Shown here: positions 58,278-64,000 of the stretch, piece by piece | Position numbering within the stretch: position 1 is the first letter of the stretch | Layout: each line of letters opens with the position of its first letter | DNA from: Streptomyces caniferus | Lineage (GTDB): Bacteria; Actinomycetota; Actinomycetes; Streptomycetales; Streptomycetaceae | Length of the DNA stretch: 64,000 nt | Direction of reading: 5' to 3' | NCBI RefSeq assembly: GCF_009811555.1 | Contig: NZ_BLIN01000007.1 | Location: forward strand, 1-64,000 | The notes under the pieces: model-generated | What the model saw: only the letters and a program-made list of their open reading frames with translations | Told to the model about the DNA's origin: nothing | Databases searched by the model: none | Position numbers and translations under genes: made by a program

Positions 58278-59399
58278 TCAGGACAGACCGCCCTTCGGGG
58301 GGAGTTCCGTGATCGGTGACGGCGCGGTGAGCGGGATCCCCCATCGCGTCCTGGCGATTCGTGCCGCCTGCTCCGCTTGCTGATAGCCCTGCTCGCCCCA
58401 GCCCAGGAGGGCGGCGGCCTGATGGGGGGTGGCCAGCAACCGGGCGAACCGTCGCCCGGTTGCCGGATCAACCAAGGAAGGCCCGGCCCCGACGATTGGC
58501 GCGACCAGCCGCAGTCGGGCGCACTCGCCGATCCCTCCGTAGACCTCCCCGGTGGCGTCGTAGACCCAGCCCAGCCGCTCCACCTCGCCGAGGGTCAGTT
58601 GCGCTTCCTCTGCGGCCTCGCGTACCAAGGCGGCTTCCGGCGAGGCGTCGGTGGGTTCAACGGTGCCGCCGGGCAGCATGGCCAACGGATCTTCCGGGTC
58701 GATGACCAGCACTACCCGGCCGTCGGGGGCGAACAGCCAGCCCCACGCCTGCCGGATGGGGAGGTCTTCTGGGGCGCGGCCGGGATGCCAGGGCCAGTCG
58801 CGTCCGGCCCGGGGCCGGGTGTGCACCTGGTACCGGTCCAGGGGCGGAACGGGGCCGACGTGCCGGCCTCCGCTGAGGTGGGCGGTGATGCCGGCCAGGC
58901 GGGCGCGCAGCGCGGCCAGCAGGATCTGTGCGTCGACCGGGACCATCCGCTCGGCCGCCGCCCGCGCGTCGAGGAACTCGTATCCGCTCAGCTCGTCCTC
59001 GGGCAGACGCATCCTGGCGATGTCCCGCGGGGTGAGAGTTCCGCCGTCCATCACGTAGCGGACCTCGCCGGGAAAGGGCATTCCCTCGGTGCGGTCCGGG
59101 TGCCCGGGGGCGAGCCAGTGCACGGCCAGAAGCCGTCCCAGTGGCATCGACAGGCCGAGCTCCTCCTGGACTTCACGCCGACAGGTCTCATCGGGGCCTT
59201 CGCCTGCTTCTACGCAGCCGCCCGGCAGCAGCCACTGCGTGCGGTAGGTCGGCTTGACCAGCAGGACACGGCCGATCTCGTCGGTGAACAACGCCGCCGC
59301 GCCGAGCCAGACCGAATGCCGTGAGCGTGCGTATTCCTCGTGTGACATCTCTGGTTGTCCCGGTGCGGCAGCCGAGGTGCTGCTGGCGGAGGTGTCCAC
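58278..59399 (-). CDS. Tandem NUDIX protein
   Basis: The GTG at 59399 has AAGGAG five bases upstream, giving 373 residues. Two NUDIX domains are in one chain. The first (residues about 30-165) has GGCVEAGEGPDETCRREVQEE followed by LGL; the second (about 215-345) has GGTVEPTDASPEAALVREAA followed by EEAQL, where the usual G-L is lost. Both keep the REx2EE core. Double NUDIX proteins with dissimilar boxes may combine one active and one sensing domain. It follows the NUDIX-MazG-methyltransferase set on the same strand. Confidence 0.8.
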   Translation of the reverse strand: MDTSASSTSAAAPGQPEMSHEEYARSRHSVWLGAAALFTDEIGRVLLVKPTYRTQWLLPGGCVEAGEGPDETCRREVQEELGLSMPLGRLLAVHWLAPGHPDRTEGMPFPGEVRYVMDGGTLTPRDIARMRLPEDELSGYEFLDARAAAERMVPVDAQILLAALRARLAGITAHLSGGRHVGPVPPLDRYQVHTRPRAGRDWPWHPGRAPEDLPIRQAWGWLFAPDGRVVLVIDPEDPLAMLPGGTVEPTDASPEAALVREAAEEAQLTLGEVERLGWVYDATGEVYGGIGECARLRLVAPIVGAGPSLVDPATGRRFARLLATPHQAAALLGWGEQGYQQAEQAARIARTRWGIPLTAPSPITELPPKGGLS

Positions 59400-59466
59400 T
59401 GATGCTCCTTCGGTAGAGGGACGCTGATCGCGCCAGGGGAGCGGAGAGGCTCCGCTCCCCTTCGGG

Positions 59467-59964
59467 CTATGGCAGGGCTGTCTGCTCCAGGTAGCAGACC
59501 GATCGGGTGTGGCGGGCGCGGGCGACCGCCTGGAGTCGGGCGAAGGAGGGCGTGGACATCTCCTTCTTCCAGACGTCCAGTGACTTGACGGCGACCTCAG
59601 TGTGTTCGTCCGGGTCCAGGACGATTCTGTCGATCTGTTTCCTGGTTAGCCGGCCGCCGTCGAAGATGAATCCGATCTTGTGGGTGGTCCACTGCCCGAG
59701 CGGGGGCAGGAAGTGCACGGCCAGCAGCTGCGGTTCGACAGCGAGAGCTAAGCCCGTTTCTTCGAGGCATTCGCGGAGCGCGCACTGCCAGGGCGTTTCG
59801 TCCGGGTCCATGTTGCCGCCGGGCCACTGCCACAGGTCAGGGGTGCGAGCAGCACGCAGTTGGAGCGGGCGGTATGCCTCGTCCGTGACGAAAAGACACC
59901 CGTAGACGGTGGCTTTGGGCAAGGTCGCGATGTACTGCTCGGGAGGCAGCCACGTGCCGCTCAT
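59467..59964 (-). CDS. NUDIX hydrolase
   Basis: The ATG at 59964 overlaps the MazG-like gene stop (ATGA), giving 165 residues. The box is GGNMDPDETPWQCALRECLE followed by ETGL. The protein begins TWLPPEQYIATLPKATVYGCLFVTDE and ends with a helical part. It is translationally coupled to the pyrophosphohydrolase, suggesting a joint role in nucleotide clean-up or use of a nucleotide-linked metabolite. Confidence 0.85.
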   Translation of the reverse strand: MSGTWLPPEQYIATLPKATVYGCLFVTDEAYRPLQLRAARTPDLWQWPGGNMDPDETPWQCALRECLEETGLALAVEPQLLAVHFLPPLGQWTTHKIGFIFDGGRLTRKQIDRIVLDPDEHTEVAVKSLDVWKKEMSTPSFARLQAVARARHTRSVCYLEQTALP

Positions 59965-60380
59965 GCTGTCTCCCCAGGGGACGGACGGTCGGCAGCCGAC
60001 ACAGCGAGAAGGAACTTGGCGGCCTTCGCCGCCAGTTGACGTCCGAGATACTGCTCCGCGTCGTCGGGGCGCATGCGCGCGAGGGCGACCATGCCCGTGA
60101 TGATGACGTCTGCGACCTCGGCGTGGACGTCCTGCCAGGTGTGGCTGTCGCCCTTGCGGGGGTTGGTGCCGCGGGCACCGATGACGGCTTGGGAGGTTTC
60201 CCCGGTCTCCTCGGAGATCTTCAGCACCTGCAAGGTCCACTGCTCTGCTTGATCCAGGCCGCGTGCGTCGTCGTGGGCGTCGAAGCGACGGGCAAGACGC
60301 CCAATCGTCTCCCAGGTGTCCTTCTCCACCGGGCCGGGCCCTGCCGACGGCGGCGTCGCCGGCTCCGTCCTCGAGGTCAT
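59961..60380 (-). CDS. MazG-like nucleotide pyrophosphohydrolase
   Basis: A 139-residue helical protein with the MazG-type pattern: EEQ-like helix (DQAEQWTLQVLKISEETGE) providing the first E-x-x-E, then DVHAEVADVIITGMVAL providing the second acidic set. It would hydrolyse nucleoside triphosphates to monophosphates. Its start overlaps the stop of the fusion methyltransferase gene, and its stop overlaps the NUDIX start, so three genes are translated in series. Confidence 0.75.
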   Translation of the reverse strand: MTSRTEPATPPSAGPGPVEKDTWETIGRLARRFDAHDDARGLDQAEQWTLQVLKISEETGETSQAVIGARGTNPRKGDSHTWQDVHAEVADVIITGMVALARMRPDDAEQYLGRQLAAKAAKFLLAVSAADRPSPGETA

Positions 60381-62713
60381 CGGCCGCCTCCCGCCTCTGC
60401 GAAGACCGCTGCTTCGAGCGTGGCCTGCTCGTCAGGGTGCTGGCCCGGCCACTGGAAGACCAGGCGGGAGGAGGTCTTGTCCAGGATGTGCCCGGTGGGG
60501 AGTTCGTGGTCGGGAGTGCCCGCGGGGTGCACGGTCATCTGCGGGTAGCCGGTCCCGCGCACGTGCTGGTCCCAGGACCGTACGCAGGCGGCCATCTGCT
60601 CCGCCAGGGACGGCCCGGCCGGGCCGACGGAGTGGACGATGAACTCGGAGCGGCGCTCTTCAGGCGTCTCTCCGTCCTTGACCAGGACGTGAGTGAGGTA
60701 GGCCAGTGAGCCGTCCGCCACGGTGGCGGCGGCGTCCGCGCCGCGCGGGAGGTCGGCCAGAGCAGTGTCCCGGGCGTCGGCCAGCCGGCAGAACCCCGGC
60801 AGGGTGGTGGCCGCATAGAGCTGCAGGGTCTCGAAGGACTCCATCCCCGCAACGGTGACGCCGGTGGGCAGCTCATGTCGCGGACCTCGCAACGCGTCCT
60901 CCAGGCCGGCGGGATCCGGGGGCGTGCCGTCCTCGTGGCACAGCTGGAGTTCGCCCCCGGCCACGTTGGTGATCGGGGTGCTGCGGGCGGCGGCGCCGCG
61001 ATCGCGGACGAACCCGCAGTAGGTCCACTCCCGTGCGTGCAGCACGTCTCCGTGCCGCTGGAGCGCGATGGCGCGGGTGTAGCCGTGGATCTCCAGCGGC
61101 AGCACCAGATAGCGGCCCTCGGCCAGCTGCTCTCGCCAAGCTGGGGAGATGTCCCAGCAGTTGTGGGTGATCATGCTGCCGTCGAAGCCACCGCGCGGCA
61201 CGTGCCCGGGCGCGCCCTGGCTGCCGTCGCCGAGCAGCACCGTTACCTGTCCGCGGCCGGCCTCTGCGGTGAACCGCTGGGTGCGCTGGACGACGTACGG
61301 GTCGAGGTCCACGGTGACCACGCGCCCGGCCGGGGCGACGACGTGGGCGATCAGCTCGGCGTTGTAGCCGCCGGAACCGGCCTCGAACACCATCATCCCC
61401 GGCTCCAGGCGCAGCTTCTCGATCATGTCGGCTTGCAGCCAGGCCGCGCTCACCGAACTGACCGCCGTCCCCGTCTCGTCCCGGCTGGTGACGACGGCAA
61501 GGTCGTCGTCGTAGGCGATCCGCAACGGGCTTTCCGGGGTGAACCGGTGCCGCGGCACCGTCCTCAACGCGTCTTCCACTGTGGCGGAGGGAGCCCAGCC
61601 TCCGGCGATGACGTGCTCGGTCATCTCCTGCCGCCGACGGATGGCTTCGGCCGGTTCGCCGCCGACAGCCGGGGGCGCGATCGCATGCGGGTAGGAGTGC
61701 ACCGGCGGCAGGCTGGGCAGGACGCCGGGCCACACCGCTTCCAGTGCGTGGGCGGTGGGTGTGAAGAGGGCTCCGAGGTCGGTCAGGGCGTGCAGGTCGT
61801 GCCACTCCCACCGCCGGAAACGGTGCGGTTCGGGCAGGCCGAGCGTTCCGCCCCACACACTGATGCGCACCACTGCGGACAGGCGCCGGACGTCCGCACG
61901 GTCGTCGTGGAGGATGGTCAGCAGGTGGGCGTCGCCGATGTCGGCCGTCAGGCCGGTCTCCTCGGCCAGCTCCCGCACCGCTGCCGCCTGGAAGGACTCG
62001 CCGGCCTCGACGCGCCCGCCGGGCAGCTCCCACATCCCCCGCGTCGACCGGCCGAGCAGCACGCGCCCGCAGTCGTCGGTGACCACCGCACACACCCCTA
62101 CGACGGACTGCGGCTCCGGCCGGCCCTTCTCCACCGCGGCGAAGTCCCCGGTGGGACCGCGCAGCACCAGGACCGCCAGGCCCTCCGCCTCGAACCGCTC
62201 CACCTGTGACCATCCCTCCGCTAGCAGAGCGATCTCCTCCTCGTCCATCGCGATGAGTCGTCGCTCCTCCGGCGTGGTCGCCACCACAGGAGTGATCACC
62301 ACCAGTGCGCCGCCCGTCCGCAGGCGCGCGGCGAGGCGGTGCAGGACCCGGGTGCGATCGTGCAGGAAGGGGAACACCAGGCGCAGGGTGATCAGGTCGT
62401 AGCCGCCGTCGCTCAGCTCTGCCGGATCGTCGTGCTCGATGTCCAGGCACAGCCACCGCACCCGCTCGGCGCCTGCGCGCTCCTTCCGGGCACGGGCCAG
62501 GGCACCTTCGGCGAAGTCGACGGCATCGACGGTGTAGCCGAGTTCGGTGAGGAAGGCGGCTAGCTCACCGGTGCCGCAGCCCAGCTCCAGAGCCCGCCCG
62601 TCGTCCGGGGCGGGCGCGTGCCGGGCGAGCAGGGACCTTTCCGAGTTACGGAGTGGTCGAAACCCGCGACCATCCTTGTAGTGCTGAGACCAATCGGCTC
62701 GGTCGTATGACAC
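60377..62713 (-). CDS. Three-domain fusion: SAM methyltransferase, NUDIX, PCMT/FxLD-type methyltransferase
   Basis: The GTG at 62713 has AAGGAG seven bases upstream and gives 778 residues. Domain 1 (about 1-190) is a class I methyltransferase with LELGCGTGE at 43-51. Domain 2 (about 203-330) is a NUDIX domain with GGRVEAGESFQAAAVRELAE from residue 232 followed by ETGL. Domain 3 (about 365-770) resembles protein-isoaspartate methyltransferases of the FxLD system, with VFEAGSGGYNAEL at 442-454. Such PCMT-like enzymes can methylate aspartate in ribosomal peptides. No FxLD precursor is seen nearby. The fusion is unusual and leads the MazG/NUDIX operon. Confidence 0.75.
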   Translation of the reverse strand: MSYDRADWSQHYKDGRGFRPLRNSERSLLARHAPAPDDGRALELGCGTGELAAFLTELGYTVDAVDFAEGALARARKERAGAERVRWLCLDIEHDDPAELSDGGYDLITLRLVFPFLHDRTRVLHRLAARLRTGGALVVITPVVATTPEERRLIAMDEEEIALLAEGWSQVERFEAEGLAVLVLRGPTGDFAAVEKGRPEPQSVVGVCAVVTDDCGRVLLGRSTRGMWELPGGRVEAGESFQAAAVRELAEETGLTADIGDAHLLTILHDDRADVRRLSAVVRISVWGGTLGLPEPHRFRRWEWHDLHALTDLGALFTPTAHALEAVWPGVLPSLPPVHSYPHAIAPPAVGGEPAEAIRRRQEMTEHVIAGGWAPSATVEDALRTVPRHRFTPESPLRIAYDDDLAVVTSRDETGTAVSSVSAAWLQADMIEKLRLEPGMMVFEAGSGGYNAELIAHVVAPAGRVVTVDLDPYVVQRTQRFTAEAGRGQVTVLLGDGSQGAPGHVPRGGFDGSMITHNCWDISPAWREQLAEGRYLVLPLEIHGYTRAIALQRHGDVLHAREWTYCGFVRDRGAAARSTPITNVAGGELQLCHEDGTPPDPAGLEDALRGPRHELPTGVTVAGMESFETLQLYAATTLPGFCRLADARDTALADLPRGADAAATVADGSLAYLTHVLVKDGETPEERRSEFIVHSVGPAGPSLAEQMAACVRSWDQHVRGTGYPQMTVHPAGTPDHELPTGHILDKTSSRLVFQWPGQHPDEQATLEAAVFAEAGGGR

Positions 62714-62968
62714 AGGGTCGCTCCTTGTCAGCGGTGGTGTACGGCGGTTCACACGCGATGGATGGCACGAAGGTGTGCCAGGTGCGGCCGGACCGCCCGA
62801 GCAGGTCGGGCTGCCGCGGACTGCTCGGGCCGGTCGTGGGCTGTTCGGGCACCGCGTCCGACGGGGTCGCAGATCGCTGATCGCGAGCACAGGCGGTCCG
62901 GACTTGGACAGAGGGGCAGTTGCGGGGCCTTTGCCGCAGCTGGAGTCGAATGGACGCTCGGTGCGAGG
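62714..62968. promoter_or_regulatory. Intergenic region upstream of the fusion methyltransferase
   Basis: The 255 bases should hold the promoter of the minus-strand operon that begins with the three-domain fusion. No gene, strong repeat or clear hairpin is supported. Confidence 0.35.
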
Positions 62969-63412
62969 TCAGGTGACGCTGCTGTGCTGGGCATCTGGAA
63001 CCGGGGGCAGCCAGGAGACGGCGTCCTCGCGGAAGCTCTGGTTGACCGGCACGAGGCCGGACGCGTCATCGAGTGCCGAGAGGGTGATCGCGATGCTGTT
63101 GGTCCCGTCGTCGAGAGCGCACAGCTGGCTGCCGCAGCCCGGGCAGAAGCCACGCCGGGAGTCCGGCCAGGTGTAGTGCCAGACCGGTGCGCCGCCCTCC
63201 CCGGTCCAGGTCAGGCCGCTCAGAGGGAAGGAGACCCAGGACATCATCGGGCCGCCCGACAGCCTCTGGCAGTGCGTGCAACTGCAGGTGTGGGGATAGT
63301 CGGCCTGGCCAGTGATGGTGAAGCGGATCCTCCGGCACAGGCACCCGCCGGACCGCAGGGTGCTGTCGGCCCTCATGCTCATAGGCTCGTCTCCTGTGGT
63401 GATGTGGGTCAT
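62969..63412 (-). CDS. GFA/CENP-V-type zinc protein
   Basis: The ATG at 63412 has a strong GAGGAGG site and overlaps the preceding stop, giving 147 residues. The family's cysteine set is visible: GGCLCRRIRF, then TCSCTHCQRLSG, then GFCPGCGSQLC. These bind two zinc ions in glutathione-dependent formaldehyde-activating-enzyme-like proteins; most members have unknown substrates. It is coupled to the gene at 63409-63984. Confidence 0.8.
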   Translation of the reverse strand: MTHITTGDEPMSMRADSTLRSGGCLCRRIRFTITGQADYPHTCSCTHCQRLSGGPMMSWVSFPLSGLTWTGEGGAPVWHYTWPDSRRGFCPGCGSQLCALDDGTNSIAITLSALDDASGLVPVNQSFREDAVSWLPPVPDAQHSSVT

Positions 63413-63984
63413 TGCGTTGCCTCCTCGGTGACGGTGTGCGGCGTGGGCAACCGCCAGGTCAAGGCGCCCTGCCCGCGGCCGGCGCTCACCCACTGTTCGC
63501 CGTCGGGCTCAAGTTCGAGCCGGTAGACCTCCGGCTCTCCGGCGACCCGCCACCGGACGGTCGTCTCGCGGATCTCGGCCCAGATGTCCCGCGGGCCACT
63601 GGCTGTGACCGCCCATGTGCCGGTTTTGTCCGGGCGGGCGGCCATCCAGGAACCGCAGCCGGGCGCGCCGATTACGAGGTCGTCGACCCCCCTGTGCCGC
63701 ACCAGGCCCGGGTGCAGGGCGTCCAGCGCGAGCCAGAAGCCGCGGGCCTCATCCGACGGCGGAACCCCAGCGGATCGGAAGGCCCGGGCCTCCGCGCTAC
63801 CGGCGGACCGCGCTGTGATGCGCTCGCGGAACGCTGCGGACAGGAAGATCTGCTTCCGGCCGTGCCCCGCCCGGTGGGCGAACTCCACCGCCCGCAGGTG
63901 CGAGCTGACCCGCCCGTCCGGGCACCGGGAGATCACCGCCAGCGCGGGCCACGACGGCGACGTCGTCGTGATGTGCATCAGCAT
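63409..63984 (-). CDS. Hypothetical protein at the right edge
   Basis: The ATG at 63984 follows AGGAGG with four bases (or ten to a second ATG), so the gene appears complete with 191 residues. It contains HRAGHGRKQIFLSAAFRERI, GFWLALDALHPGLVRHRGVDDLVIGAPG and GSWMAARPDKTGTWAVTA. I recognise no family. It overlaps the GFA-type gene by four bases, so both are co-expressed. Confidence 0.55.
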   Translation of the reverse strand: MLMHITTTSPSWPALAVISRCPDGRVSSHLRAVEFAHRAGHGRKQIFLSAAFRERITARSAGSAEARAFRSAGVPPSDEARGFWLALDALHPGLVRHRGVDDLVIGAPGCGSWMAARPDKTGTWAVTASGPRDIWAEIRETTVRWRVAGEPEVYRLELEPDGEQWVSAGRGQGALTWRLPTPHTVTEEATQ

Positions 63985-64000
63985 CCGCCCTCCTGGGGCG

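Noticed and set aside
60877..62456. Other frames of the fusion methyltransferase as separate genes
   Set aside because: One continuous frame contains all methyltransferase and NUDIX motifs; the alternatives are Arg/Ala/Pro-rich shadows.
60377..63984. FxLD lanthipeptide cluster
   Set aside because: Only the PCMT-like domain resembles that system; no lanthipeptide dehydratase, cyclase or FxLD precursor is present in the window.

Overview
The window is very GC-rich DNA with the gene style of Streptomyces or a close actinomycete. This rests on frequent GTG and TTG starts, four-base ATGA or GTGA gene overlaps, and families typical of that group: SCO6880-type conjugation protein, DUF4913, DUF317, WhiB, HxlR-like regulators and a two-domain VirB1/NlpC-P60 protein. 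No rRNA, tRNA or CRISPR array was recognised. I cannot tell a plasmid from an integrated conjugative element: no integrase, partition gene or VirD4-type coupling protein was found here.

Layout. (1) 1-17.8 kb, minus strand: a long operon-like run that starts with type IV secretion genes (lytic transglycosylase/NlpC-P60 protein, a small pilin-like protein, VirB8-like, VirB6-like, SCO6880-like, VirB4-like ATPase). It continues into a block of unrecognised proteins that share two modules, plus a glycosyltransferase, a TPR-like protein and a relaxase-like protein that has lost its histidine triad. (2) 18.2-31.2 kb, plus strand: an orphan DNA methyltransferase, a DUF4913/RelE-like pair, related helical proteins, two small secreted SH3 proteins, winged-helix regulators, two MFS exporters, a HAD phosphatase and DUF317-type proteins, ending at a strong terminator. 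The two runs diverge from 17.8-18.2 kb and share a nearly identical 51-bp element (3.3 and 21.85 kb). (3) 31.2-39.9 kb: small accessory genes, a 48-bp inverted repeat pair, an IS110-type transposase with a structured downstream region, and a lipoprotein. (4) 40-47 kb, minus strand: relaxase, MobC with a candidate oriT, a membrane protein carrying 78-bp repeats, a WhiB protein, and a replication-initiator-like gene with internal iteron-like repeats. (5) 47.5-51.5 kb: XRE regulator, seven-helix-type membrane protein, ImmA/IrrE peptidase, HAD phosphatase. (6) 51.8-57.1 kb: a compact RiPP locus. A 62-residue precursor ends in repeated W/F-D-N motifs. It overlaps a radical SAM/SPASM maturase and is followed by a pentapeptide-repeat protein and a putative Fe(II) oxygenase. 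The locus is preceded by an unusual terpenoid-cyclase-fold protein fused to a DNA-binding winged helix, and a triple operator sits in front of the maturase. (7) 53.3-63.9 kb: six NUDIX domains in five genes, a MazG-like protein, a methyltransferase-NUDIX-PCMT fusion, a VOC protein and a GFA-fold protein.

How it fits together. Regions 1-4 look like one conjugative element: DNA processing at 40-47 kb, transport at 10-18 kb, and cargo on both sides. Many cargo proteins, like the relaxase, end in a Pro/Ala-rich linker and a short arginine-rich tail, which might mark them as passengers of the secretion channel. Region 6 is the best candidate for a biosynthetic system: maturation of a multi-cyclophane peptide, with a candidate regulator, immunity protein and tailoring enzyme.
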